Assembly: GCA_947062675.1 (NCBI GenBank)
Contig: CAMSQM010000011.1
Location: 1 to 64,000, forward strand
Reading direction: 5' to 3'
DNA length: 64,000 nt
DNA from: an uncultured Roseburia sp.
GTDB lineage: Bacteria > Bacillota > Clostridia > Lachnospirales > Lachnospiraceae
Part shown: positions 52,562-61,455 of the stretch, piece after piece
Layout of the letters: each line of letters begins with the position of its first letter
Position numbering within the stretch: the first letter of the stretch is position 1
Position numbers and translations under genes: made by a program
Notes under the pieces: model-generated
What the model was told of the DNA's origin: nothing
Seen by the model: only the letters and a program-made list of their open reading frames with translations
Database searches by the model: none

Positions 52562-52574
52562 GGTGCCTGGCACC
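52562..52574 (+). promoter_or_regulatory. palindrome at the asnA transcription start
   Basis: GGTGCC-T-GGCACC, a perfect inverted repeat starting near +4 of the predicted transcript and ending five bases before the ribosome site. It may be an operator or a 5' stem. Confidence 0.4.
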
Positions 52575-52590
52575 AGAGAGGAGAATTTAC

Positions 52591-53601
52591 ATGGAACATC
52601 TGATTATTCCGGACAGTTATCAGTCCGAATTAAATCTGCACGACACACAGCTCGCGATCAAGACCGTCAAGGACTTTTTCCAGAATCTGCTCGCGCTGCG
52701 CCTGCATCTGACACGTGTATCCGCCCCGCTTTTCGTGGACCCCGCCTCCGGTCTCAACGACAACCTGAACGGAGTGGAACGCCCGGTTGCGTTTGATATC
52801 CGTGAGCAGAACAGCCGCTGCGCGGAAGTTGTGCACTCGCTCGCGAAATGGAAACGCTTCGCGCTGAAAAAATACGGTTTCGGCTACGGCGAAGGACTTT
52901 ACACCGACATGAATGCGATCCGCCGGGATGAAGTGACCGATAATATTCATTCCGTCTTTGTGGACCAGTGGGACTGGGAGAAAATCATCCGCCGGGATGA
53001 ACGCACGCGGGAAACCCTGATGGAAACGGTAAAGACAGTATACAAGTGCCTGCAGAAAACAGAGAAGTATATGGCTATCCAGTATGATTACATTGAAGAA
53101 ATTCTGCCGCAGAATATTTTCTTTATCACAACCAGAGAGCTGGCGGAACTCTATCCGGACATCTCCCCGAAGGAGCGCGAATACCGGATCTCAAAGGCAA
53201 AAGGTGCTGTCTGCATTATGCAGATCGGAGATGTTTTAGGCGACGGGAAACCACACGACGGCCGCGCGCCGGATTATGATGACTGGTCGCTGAATGCAGA
53301 TATCATCGTCTACTATCCGGTGCTTGACATTGCGCTGGAGCTCTCCTCAATGGGCATCCGGGTCGATAAGGCGGCCCTTCTCTCACAGCTGAAGAAGGCC
53401 GGCTGCATGGAGCGGGCAGATCTGCCTTTCCAGAAGGCTATTATCGACGAGGAGCTGCCCTGCACCATCGGGGGCGGAATCGGACAGTCGCGCATCTGTA
53501 TGTTTTTCCTGCGGAAAGCACATATCGGGGAAGTACAGTCATCGCTGTGGCCGGAAGATATGGCCGAAGCCTGCGACAGGGCGGGGATTTGTCTGCTCTG
53601 A
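52591..53601 (+). CDS. asnA: aspartate--ammonia ligase
   Basis: 336 residues, the normal size of AsnA, which makes asparagine from aspartate, ammonia and ATP with a class II aminoacyl-tRNA-synthetase-like fold. Family marks are HLTRVSAPLFVDPASGLND, VHSLAKWKRFALKKYGF, YTDMNAIRRDE, VDQWDWEK and CTIGGGIGQSRICMF near the end. AGAGAGGAG is before the ATG. Divergent from ispE. Confidence 0.95.
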   Translation: MEHLIIPDSYQSELNLHDTQLAIKTVKDFFQNLLALRLHLTRVSAPLFVDPASGLNDNLNGVERPVAFDIREQNSRCAEVVHSLAKWKRFALKKYGFGYGEGLYTDMNAIRRDEVTDNIHSVFVDQWDWEKIIRRDERTRETLMETVKTVYKCLQKTEKYMAIQYDYIEEILPQNIFFITTRELAELYPDISPKEREYRISKAKGAVCIMQIGDVLGDGKPHDGRAPDYDDWSLNADIIVYYPVLDIALELSSMGIRVDKAALLSQLKKAGCMERADLPFQKAIIDEELPCTIGGGIGQSRICMFFLRKAHIGEVQSSLWPEDMAEACDRAGICLL

Positions 53602-53673
53602 CTCCGGAAGGCGGCAGCTTATCCCGGCCGCCCGCGGCGGCTCAGCCCGCTTTACATCCACGAAATAATCACA

Positions 53674-53716
53674 AAAAGGCTGCCGCAACCGGTTCATCCC
53701 GGTCCGGCAGCCTTTT
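53674..53716. terminator. bidirectional terminator between asnA and the S1-domain gene
   Basis: AAAAGGCTGCCG (53674-53685) and CGGCAGCCTTTT (53705-53716) with an inner ACCGG/CCGGT stem. A- and T-runs allow use on both strands. Confidence 0.9.
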
Positions 53717-53728
53717 GCGGCCTCCGTC

Positions 53729-54631
53729 TTAATTGATCTTAATTCCTGCCAGCAGGGATCCAAGGCTTGTTCCCATCGTCTCGCGGCTCGTATAAGCTGC
53801 CAGATCTCCGGCCCCCTCCGTGTCCACCGTCTCCTCCGAGAGCGCCTTCATGCTCAGGCTGATCTTATTGTCATTCGTGTTAAGTACTTTTGCCTTCACC
53901 TTCTGGCCCACTTTGAGCACATCGGAAGGCCTGCCGATCCTGCGCTCACTGATCTGTGAGACGTGCACCAGACCGCTGAGCCCGTCTCCAAGACTGACAA
54001 ACGCACCATACGGCATCAGCGACTCCACGGTCCCCTCCATCACGGTTCCGGGCACAATCATGGAGATCCTGTGCCTGCGCTCTCCCGCCTCGGCTTCCCG
54101 CGCAACAACCTTGCCGGATAAGACAAGCTTTTCCTTCTGCCGGTCCACAGTGATTACCCGGACATCAATCTCTTTCCCGATCCAGGGCGCCGTGTCCTCC
54201 ACATAATCGAGTGCAATCTGCGAGGCGGGGATAAATCCGCGGATTCCCTCCAGCCAGGCGATTACGCCGCTCTTTACGCTTTCCTTTATGCGGACTTTTA
54301 CAGTTGTTTTTTCATCCAGCATCTGCTGAAGCTTCTCCCAGGCGAGAACCTCGTTCGCTTCCTTTCTGGAAAGGAGAATATTGCCCTGTCCGTCGTCCGT
54401 CTTAACCACGGTCGCCTCCAGCACATCGCCCGGATGTATCTGCTGCGCCGCGACAAAATCCGGATCGCTGCTGAGCTCCGACACCTTAATGACACCCTGC
54501 GCATAATATTTCAAATCCAGCGTGACTTCTTCCTCGCTCACGTCGATGACTGTTCCTGAAATAATATCGCCCTCATTGATGCGCCGGAACGACGCATCCA
54601 GTTCCTCTTTGTAATCTTCCATCGTTTCCAT
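53729..54631 (-). CDS. S1 RNA-binding domain protein, ribosomal protein S1-like
   Basis: 300 residues with three S1 domains: about 17-86 (GDIISGTVIDVSEEEVTLDL), 105-172 (TTVKVRIKESVKSGVIAWLE) and 195-268 (GTVMEGTVESLMPYGAFVSL). Low-GC Gram-positives carry shortened S1-like proteins of this type. It binds mRNA or the ribosome. The last 30 residues are not conserved. GGAGG lies nine bases before the ATG. Monocistronic. Confidence 0.87.
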   Translation of the reverse strand: METMEDYKEELDASFRRINEGDIISGTVIDVSEEEVTLDLKYYAQGVIKVSELSSDPDFVAAQQIHPGDVLEATVVKTDDGQGNILLSRKEANEVLAWEKLQQMLDEKTTVKVRIKESVKSGVIAWLEGIRGFIPASQIALDYVEDTAPWIGKEIDVRVITVDRQKEKLVLSGKVVAREAEAGERRHRISMIVPGTVMEGTVESLMPYGAFVSLGDGLSGLVHVSQISERRIGRPSDVLKVGQKVKAKVLNTNDNKISLSMKALSEETVDTEGAGDLAAYTSRETMGTSLGSLLAGIKIN

Positions 54632-54654
54632 ATGATGCTACCTCCAGTTTTTTT

Positions 54655-57210
54655 TCACCCTTTGATTGTACCACATTTCCACTGGATTACAACCTTGAAT
54701 AAATCTCCGTCCACCTCTATGCGGAATTTTCCTCCCTGGGCTTCGGTAAAACTCTTCGCAATCGCGAGACCCAGCCCCGATCCTTCCGTATTTCTGGAGA
54801 GATCTCCCCGCACAAAACGCTCCGTGATCTCATCCGCGTCAAAATTCAGTTCGGTGGCGGACATATTTTTTATCGTGATCTCGACGATGCCCTGCGGATG
54901 CGCCGCCTCAGGCACACAGACCTCCGGCATGCCCGCGCTTTCCCCGGAATCCGGCTTCAGGCCATATCCGTCCTGCCTGCATCCGGCCGGATCCGCGTCC
55001 GGGCCCGCGATCAGAGTACCGCCCGGACGGAACCGGTTTCCGGACGGGTAATCGCTTTCCCCACGGCTCTTCTGCAGCGGTATGCCGGCTGCATACCCGC
55101 CAAAACCGCTCCCCGGGCTGACAGTGCCGCCATATCCCGCGAGCGGGACCTCATCCGTGAGACATCTGATCTTTATATACACGCGGCTGCCGGGCATCGC
55201 GTACTTGCCAAGATTGACAAACAGGTTCTCAAAAATACGGTAGGTCTTCTGATTATCAAGCATCACGGTCACTTTTTCTGCCGGTATATCCCAGCGGAGA
55301 TCCAGCTCGGCCGCCGCAAACTGATCCTCGTGCTCAATGCTGACCTGTTTTAAAAGATTCACAATATCCATCTCTGTGCGCTGGAAAATAATATTGTTGC
55401 TCGTCACTTTGCTGACCTCAAACAGATCCTCGATCAGCACCCGCAGACGCAGTGACTTTTTTTCAAGAGTTTCAATGTAAGAGCGGCGCTCTTCGTCCGT
55501 ATTATCATCTTTTTTGAGCAGCTCCACGTAGGTAGTAATCGCCGTCAGCGGCGTTTTTAAATCGTGCGAAACATTTGTGATCAGCTCCGTTTTCATACGC
55601 TGGCTTTTTACTTCCTCATCCACCGCTTTTTTTAAGCCATAGCGGATTTTTCCCAGCTCCGCCTTGAACGGCTCAAACATGCCCAGATCCTCCGTGATTT
55701 CCGTCTCCAGATCACCCTGTGCAATCCGGCCTACCCCGTTTAAAAGCTTCCGGTAATCTCTTCCAGCCGCGTCGTAATAATGCCTGATCACAAAAAACAG
55801 AATCACGGAATAAACTGCAAGCGCAAATGTCCCGAAAAACCACATAAATGAACAGACTGCAAGAATCGTAAAATTGACCACAACAATTTTTACAATTGTC
55901 TTCGTCGATTTTTCACTGAAATCGATATGTTCCACCTCCTCCCGGAAACCGTCGCATTTGCGTTTCATCCACGGAAAAATCTGATACAGATAGCTGTACT
56001 GCCGGATATAACCGCGCACCCCGAGTGAAAAGACGGGACGGAGGAAACGCAGTGACAGGTACCACGCCGCATAGGTCAGGAAAATAGCGCAGCCGTCCGC
56101 GAGCAGCCGGCTGATCACCCCAAACGCCTGTGTCGTCACAAGACTTCTGAAAAATGTGCCATAACTTACCAGAAAACGGTTTGACCAGATCCGGTTAATC
56201 AGGCTCTCGTACATCCCCGGTATACAGCAGGCCCCGAAGACTGCGGCCTCCATCACATACCAGCGGCCGGGCCGCTCCATGGAAATCTTCTTCTTCCGGA
56301 ACTTTTCGCTGGTCATCACAAACACCAGCAGGGAAATCACGACAAACATTCCCTGATATAAGAGCCCCGCTCCGGAATCTTCATAGACCTCATACAGTGT
56401 ACTCCACGGAATATCTGTCATACTGACATCATAAGTTCCGTCTGCCGTCTCCCTCACGCCCTCCAGCATGGAATCCTTAAGAATCATCTGCGGCGCATCC
56501 GCCGGTATGCCGTAGACAACTGTAAATCCAGTAGGTTTATTCAGCCGGCTCTCAACGCCCCTGACTGCGTACTCGTCCACCACGTCTCCCCAGACCCCGT
56601 CTCCCCGGCTGATCTGCCCAAGCGCTTTGATAATGGTATCTCCGGGCACACTTCTGCTGTACATGCAGGGAATCGACAGTATCCCGTTCGCATCAAATGT
56701 AATCACGAAGAACTGATTATAGATTTCCGCCAGCTCCGACCTCACCTGTTCATTTTTCATATCCTCAAGGATCCGTTCAAGGGCATGACCGGTATTTTTC
56801 TCATACTCCCCGTCCCCCAGGTCAATACAATAATCGACCCTGGAACGGTATTCCTCAAACTCTTCGCCCAGCTGTTTAATCCGGCTGTCCGTCCATTCCC
56901 GCAGCTCTTCTGCAGAATCCGCCCCTTCTTCGCCCGTGCTGCGGATTTCCAGATAGAGATCCGCGGCTGTTCTTTCCCCCTGCCGCTGCGCCGCCTCCAA
57001 AAAAAGGACATAACAGCCGCTATAAAGCTGTTTTAAGAACTGTGTATCCAGCTCTCTTTCTTCCTGCGCGCCCATGGATTTTAAGACCGCCTGCGCCTTC
57101 TGGCTGACGGCAGGAAACAGGCACAGCGTCACCACCGTACACGCCAGAAGGGCGGACACCACCGTCCTGATGCCTGAATTAAGGCTGCTTTTCAATTTTG
57201 TATCCAACAC
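54655..57210 (-). CDS. large multi-pass sensor histidine kinase
   Basis: 851 residues. One helix (about 15-34) precedes an external domain of about 240 residues, then several helices (to about 470). The kinase core has NVSHDLKTPLTAITTYVELL (H-box), IFENLFVNLGKYA (N-box) and SGLGLAIAK (G-box). Residues about 686-773 are a Gly/Pro-rich insertion within the ATP-binding domain (GGTVSPGSGFGGYAAG, GGTLIAGPDADPAG), not normal for this fold. The start (GTG) overlaps the response regulator by 32 bases and is preceded by AAGGTGG. Ligand unknown. Confidence 0.85.
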   Translation of the reverse strand: MLDTKLKSSLNSGIRTVVSALLACTVVTLCLFPAVSQKAQAVLKSMGAQEERELDTQFLKQLYSGCYVLFLEAAQRQGERTAADLYLEIRSTGEEGADSAEELREWTDSRIKQLGEEFEEYRSRVDYCIDLGDGEYEKNTGHALERILEDMKNEQVRSELAEIYNQFFVITFDANGILSIPCMYSRSVPGDTIIKALGQISRGDGVWGDVVDEYAVRGVESRLNKPTGFTVVYGIPADAPQMILKDSMLEGVRETADGTYDVSMTDIPWSTLYEVYEDSGAGLLYQGMFVVISLLVFVMTSEKFRKKKISMERPGRWYVMEAAVFGACCIPGMYESLINRIWSNRFLVSYGTFFRSLVTTQAFGVISRLLADGCAIFLTYAAWYLSLRFLRPVFSLGVRGYIRQYSYLYQIFPWMKRKCDGFREEVEHIDFSEKSTKTIVKIVVVNFTILAVCSFMWFFGTFALAVYSVILFFVIRHYYDAAGRDYRKLLNGVGRIAQGDLETEITEDLGMFEPFKAELGKIRYGLKKAVDEEVKSQRMKTELITNVSHDLKTPLTAITTYVELLKKDDNTDEERRSYIETLEKKSLRLRVLIEDLFEVSKVTSNNIIFQRTEMDIVNLLKQVSIEHEDQFAAAELDLRWDIPAEKVTVMLDNQKTYRIFENLFVNLGKYAMPGSRVYIKIRCLTDEVPLAGYGGTVSPGSGFGGYAAGIPLQKSRGESDYPSGNRFRPGGTLIAGPDADPAGCRQDGYGLKPDSGESAGMPEVCVPEAAHPQGIVEITIKNMSATELNFDADEITERFVRGDLSRNTEGSGLGLAIAKSFTEAQGGKFRIEVDGDLFKVVIQWKCGTIKG

Positions 57211-57889
57211 CCCACACCACCTTCAGATATTTTGGTTCCCTTGGATTGATCTCGATCTTTCCCCGGATGTTTCTGACGTGTACCATAATCGTATCCGTGT
57301 TGACCGCCTTTTCATTCCACACGCGCTCATAAATCTCATCTGCAGAGTAGACTCTTCCGGGATTTTTCATCAGAAGCGCCAGAATTTTAAACTCGATCGG
57401 CGTCATCTCCACCTGCTTTCCGTCCACAGAGACCTCGACCGTATCCTCATTGAGCTCCAGGCCGCCGATCATATAGACGCGGTCCCCTCCCTCCGCCGGC
57501 TGCGCGCTTTTATTTGAAAAGCGCAGATAGCGGCGGAGCTGGGAATTTACCCGCGCCATCAGTTCCAGCGGCGTAAACGGCTTCGTGACATAATCGTCCG
57601 CCCCGATATTCAGCCCGATTACTTTGTCCGTCTCCTCCGACTTTGCAGAGAGCATAATCACCGGAAATTCATATTTCTCACGCAGTTTCAGCGTCATCGT
57701 CACACCGTCCATGCGCGGCATCATAATATCGACAATGGCGAGGTGAATCTCATTTTTCTCAATGATGTCAAGGCCCTCCACGCCGTCCGCGGCCTTAAAT
57801 ACCCGGTAATTCTGGCTTTTTAAAAAAATTTCGATACCGTCGCGTATCTCCCTGTCATCCTCCACGATAAGTATGTTGTACTGTTCCAT
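57179..57889 (-). CDS. response regulator, OmpR/PhoB family
   Basis: 236 residues. Receiver with VEDDREI, the phosphorylated Asp in LAIVDIMMPRMDG and Lys in DDYVTKPFTPLEL. The output winged helix ends with VHVRNIRGKIEINP and VVWGVGYKIEK. It precedes its kinase with an overlap of 32 bases, so the two are coupled. Confidence 0.92.
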   Translation of the reverse strand: MEQYNILIVEDDREIRDGIEIFLKSQNYRVFKAADGVEGLDIIEKNEIHLAIVDIMMPRMDGVTMTLKLREKYEFPVIMLSAKSEETDKVIGLNIGADDYVTKPFTPLELMARVNSQLRRYLRFSNKSAQPAEGGDRVYMIGGLELNEDTVEVSVDGKQVEMTPIEFKILALLMKNPGRVYSADEIYERVWNEKAVNTDTIMVHVRNIRGKIEINPREPKYLKVVWGVGYKIEKQP

Positions 57890-57939
57890 CTGTCTGCTCC
57901 TTCATGGTTCATTTTCGTGCAGTACCAGTATAGCACAGG

Positions 57940-59154
57940 TCAGTGCCATAAGGGAACCTTGCGGAGCAGATTCGGGCGGTGCGGTATGGCGGCGCCCGAC
58001 GCGCGCACGCAGGTATTCAGATAATACAGTTCCGCGCGGGCAGCCACTTCCGCCTCCGAATACTCCTCTGCCGTCTCCCTGGCCGCACGGCGCATGTTCC
58101 GGAAGTTCTCCGTGTCAGTCAGCACCCGGACGGCGGCGGCAGCCCAGGCGTCCGCATCCTCCGGCGTCAGCGCGCCGTTTTCCCCGTCTCTTACCAGATC
58201 ACACACGCCGCTCGCCTCCACCGCGACCACCGGATTGGAAGCAGCCATCGCCTCCAGAAGAACAATGCCCTGCGTCTCTGATTTTGAGGTAAACAAAAAG
58301 AGATCGCACGCCGCCTGATAATTGCGGATTTCCTCATTTGCCACATTTCCCACCAGCACGATCTCCCCGGAAAGCCCGAGCGCCTCCGCCTCTTTCTGCA
58401 GTGCCTCCCGGTCAGGTCCGTCGCCGATCATCAGGTGCCGGAAGCTTCTGCCCCGTTTTGCAAGAGCTGCCTTCAGGCGGGCAAGGCCCTGCAGCTGAAA
58501 CATCAGATTCTTTTCTTTTGCCAGCCTGGACACTGTGAGCGTCAGATAATCCGCCGTTTTGGCATATTTCCGGCGCAGCGCGTCCGCGGCCTCCCTGTCG
58601 GGGTGAAAGTGTTCCTCCGGGATACCCGTCGGCAGAACCCCGACCGGAGCTTTCATCCCCTTTTCGTTCAGATATTCCCGGATCCCGGGCGTCGGCGCGG
58701 CAAGCATGTCGCAGCGGTCGCAGAAAAAGCGCAGATACCGCTCTATTACGCCGGTATGCTTTTCAATCTTCTCCAGGGCGCTGACATAGTGCAGATATTC
58801 CTCATAGCGGGTGTGATAGGTAAACACCACCGGTATCCTGAGCCTGCGCTTAAGAAAAAGCGCCACATTTCCCACAAGGGCAGGATGATGCACGTGAATA
58901 ATATCAATCTCAAGTTCCTGCACTTTCTTAAGAAACAGACCCGTCAGGACATTCGGGACGGGAGCGCCGACGATCTTCACCGGAAATGACGGATAGCGGA
59001 TCACAAACGGTTCCTCCTTTTGTCCCTCATAACTTGGCGCGAACACGTACACGGTGTGCCCCCTCTCCCGGAGAGCTTTTGCCAGATGCTCAACCGACAC
59101 CGGAACCCCGCCTATATACGGCTTATAATTGTTGGTAAACATTGCGATTCTCAT
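57940..59154 (-). CDS. glycosyltransferase family 4, diacylglycerol glucosyltransferase-like
   Basis: 404 residues, GT-B fold. The start RIAMFTNNYKPYIGGVPVSV and the HVHHPALVGN, VFTYHTRYEEYLHYV blocks resemble the glucosyltransferases that make glycolipid anchors in Firmicutes. The nucleotide-sugar site is SKSETQGIVLLEAMAASNPVV, read in part. The product is probably a membrane glycolipid, but polysaccharide work is not excluded. The ATG overlaps the DedA stop (ATGA) and is preceded by GGGGGAG. Confidence 0.85.
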   Translation of the reverse strand: MRIAMFTNNYKPYIGGVPVSVEHLAKALRERGHTVYVFAPSYEGQKEEPFVIRYPSFPVKIVGAPVPNVLTGLFLKKVQELEIDIIHVHHPALVGNVALFLKRRLRIPVVFTYHTRYEEYLHYVSALEKIEKHTGVIERYLRFFCDRCDMLAAPTPGIREYLNEKGMKAPVGVLPTGIPEEHFHPDREAADALRRKYAKTADYLTLTVSRLAKEKNLMFQLQGLARLKAALAKRGRSFRHLMIGDGPDREALQKEAEALGLSGEIVLVGNVANEEIRNYQAACDLFLFTSKSETQGIVLLEAMAASNPVVAVEASGVCDLVRDGENGALTPEDADAWAAAAVRVLTDTENFRNMRRAARETAEEYSEAEVAARAELYYLNTCVRASGAAIPHRPNLLRKVPLWH

Positions 59155-59675
59155 AACCACTCCCCCTGTCCAAACAGTGCAAACACAGCATCCCCAAACA
59201 CATAGCCGGCTCCCACAAACACCAGATTCCAGACTGCAATACCCAGCGTCGAACTCACGCAGTAACTGCGGAAATCCATTTTTATCACGCCCGCGGGTAT
59301 TGAGATCAGCGTCCGCACCATCGGCAGCAGCTTGCTCACAAAGATTCCTGCCCCGCCCTTCCGCCGCAGATACTCGATCTTACCCTCTATCATCTCCCGC
59401 TGTCCCGGAAACCGGCTGTAATATTTCTTTAAGAAAAACTCACCGCCCCACCGGCCAAGACCATAAAGAATAATGCTTCCGGTGAGCCCTGCCGCCACCG
59501 TAATCACGATCGTCGCAAAAAAGCTGAGCCCTCCTCTGGCCGCCCAGATCCCCGCCAGCGGCATAATCACCCCCGCCGGAAATCCCGGCAGATTCAGATA
59601 CTCCAGCAGGACAATCACAAAAATCGCGACCGGCCCGTATGTGACAAAGAACTGCATAAATCCATTGATATCCAT
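59151..59675 (-). CDS. DedA/SNARE-associated family membrane protein
   Basis: 174 residues with four to five hydrophobic helices. The family motifs are FPAGVIMPLAGIWAARG and, after it, GRWGGEFFLKKYYSRFPGQ, KLLPMVRTLISIPAGVIKM. DedA proteins are proposed lipid scramblases that return undecaprenyl phosphate or phospholipid to the inner leaflet. The start at 59675 (MDINGFMQFF) follows GGAGG. Coupled to the glycosyltransferase gene, which fits a lipid-carrier role. Confidence 0.87.
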   Translation of the reverse strand: MDINGFMQFFVTYGPVAIFVIVLLEYLNLPGFPAGVIMPLAGIWAARGGLSFFATIVITVAAGLTGSIILYGLGRWGGEFFLKKYYSRFPGQREMIEGKIEYLRRKGGAGIFVSKLLPMVRTLISIPAGVIKMDFRSYCVSSTLGIAVWNLVFVGAGYVFGDAVFALFGQGEWL

Positions 59676-59910
59676 AACCATTCCTCCGTTTCCTCTTTCC
59701 CGGACCGGACTTCCAAAGTTCATTTCCAGCCGGATTTTCTTTCTGAAATCCAGCATAAAAGACGATTCCAAAAATACTCTTCAGAAAAATCAAAAGATTT
59801 TCCAAAGAAATTCTTTTAATTTGGTGAATAGTACTAATTACCTATTTTCTTGGCAGCGGAAAGGTTTTATGATCAGTTTAAGAACAAGACGGACAAGGAG
59901 GGAAACATTT

Positions 59911-60201
59911 ATGAACAAAAAAACAACCGGCATTATTTCTTATCTCACCGTAGTCGGATGGCTGGCCGCATTCTGCCTGGGAGACCGCGAAAACGCAAGA
60001 TTTCACCTGAATCAGTCGCTCGTGCTTATTCTCTGCGGCATGGCAGTCTCCGTGATCGCACACTTCCCGTTTGTCGGCGGATTCGTGCCGTGGGCGATGC
60101 GTATGGTACTGTTTATTTTCTGGCTGATGGGCTTTGTCCACGCGTGTGAGGACAGGGAATGTGAAGTTCCGCTGATCGGCGGTATCAGAATTATCAGATA
60201 A
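59911..60201 (+). CDS. small DUF4870-like membrane protein
   Basis: 96 residues with three hydrophobic helices and a GDRENARFHLNQSLVLIL block, which resembles the DUF4870/TIC20-like small membrane family. AAGGAGGG lies seven bases before the ATG. It is followed by dinB after 26 bases on the same strand. The function is unknown. Confidence 0.7.
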   Translation: MNKKTTGIISYLTVVGWLAAFCLGDRENARFHLNQSLVLILCGMAVSVIAHFPFVGGFVPWAMRMVLFIFWLMGFVHACEDRECEVPLIGGIRIIR

Positions 60202-60227
60202 TACGGAATTGTTCAAAGGAGGCATCC

Positions 60228-61433
60228 ATGCCTGAACCTGTTATTTTTCATGTTGATGTCAATTCTGCCTATTTAAGCTGGGAGGCAGTCCGGCGCCTTG
60301 CGCAGGATCCCGACAGCGCCGATATCCGGACTTTTCCGTCCGTTATCGGCGGAAGCGAGGAACTGCGCCACGGCGTTGTACTGGCAAAGTCTTCTCCGGC
60401 AAAACAATTCGGCATCCGGACGGGCGAGCCATTAGCGCACGCCCGCAGGAAATGCCCGTCTCTGAAGGTGTATCCGCCCGATCACACTCTCTATGCCAGA
60501 CGCTCGGAAGAATTTCTGGAACTCTTAAAACATTACGTCCCCGAAGTGGAAGCCTGCAGCATCGACGAGGCCTTCTGTGACATGACGGGAACCGGCAGCC
60601 TCTACGGCGACCCGGTGGCCTTCGCGCACCGCTTAAAAGACACGATCCGCGAGAAACTGCGCTTCACCGTCAATATCGGCATCTCCCGCAACCGCCTGCT
60701 GGCGAAAATGGCCTCCGATTTTGAAAAACCGGACCGGGTTCACACCCTTTTCCCGGATGAAATCCAGAAAAAGCTCTGGCCGCTTCCCGTGGAAGACCTG
60801 TATTCTGTCGGCGGATCCACCGCAAAAAAACTGCATTCTCTCGGCATCCACACGATCGGGGAACTTGCCCGCGCCGACCGCGGAATGCTCGTCTCAGCCT
60901 TCCGTTCCCACGGCGATACGATCCTGAACTACGCAAACGGCATCGAATCCGCTCCGCTGACCCGCACCGCCCCCGCCAGCAAAAGCTACGGCAGCTCCCT
61001 GACACTCCCTTGTGATGTGACTGACCCGGACGCCGCAAAGCGGGTGCTTCTCTCCCTCTGTGAGACCGTGGGGGCCCGTGTCCGCGCCGCAAACGCTCAT
61101 ATCAGCGTTGTGCAGGTACAGATCGTGGACAGCAGATTCCGCCACAGCTCCCACCAGGCGACACTTCCATCCTCGACGAATGTGACGGAAAAAATCTACC
61201 ACAGCGCCTGCCGCCTCTTTGATGAATGCTGGGACCGCTCCCCCATCCGGCTGCTCGGCATCTCAGCGGGCAGGGCGACGGAGGAGAGCTATGAACAGTA
61301 TAATCTGTTTGAGACGGACCGCTACGAAAAGCTGTCAAGGCTGAATGCGGCCGTGGACGGGATCCGGACGCGGTATGGGGCAGACGCCGTAAAACGGGCA
61401 TGTTTTGTGGAAAAACCGGCGGAAAAAAGCTGA
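60228..61433 (+). CDS. dinB: Y-family DNA polymerase IV
   Basis: 401 residues. The catalytic sites are FHVDVNSAYLSWEA (metal Asp10; Tyr at the steric-gate position) and SIDEAF (111-116). The little-finger domain follows. Near the C-terminus EQYNLFE resembles a beta-clamp-binding motif. It bypasses DNA lesions with low fidelity. GGAGG is before the ATG. The start of palm motif NSAYLSWEA differs from the usual DAFFAS, seen in a clostridial branch. Confidence 0.9.
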   Translation: MPEPVIFHVDVNSAYLSWEAVRRLAQDPDSADIRTFPSVIGGSEELRHGVVLAKSSPAKQFGIRTGEPLAHARRKCPSLKVYPPDHTLYARRSEEFLELLKHYVPEVEACSIDEAFCDMTGTGSLYGDPVAFAHRLKDTIREKLRFTVNIGISRNRLLAKMASDFEKPDRVHTLFPDEIQKKLWPLPVEDLYSVGGSTAKKLHSLGIHTIGELARADRGMLVSAFRSHGDTILNYANGIESAPLTRTAPASKSYGSSLTLPCDVTDPDAAKRVLLSLCETVGARVRAANAHISVVQVQIVDSRFRHSSHQATLPSSTNVTEKIYHSACRLFDECWDRSPIRLLGISAGRATEESYEQYNLFETDRYEKLSRLNAAVDGIRTRYGADAVKRACFVEKPAEKS

Positions 61434-61455
61434 CTGTTCAGGAGAATGATTCAAT

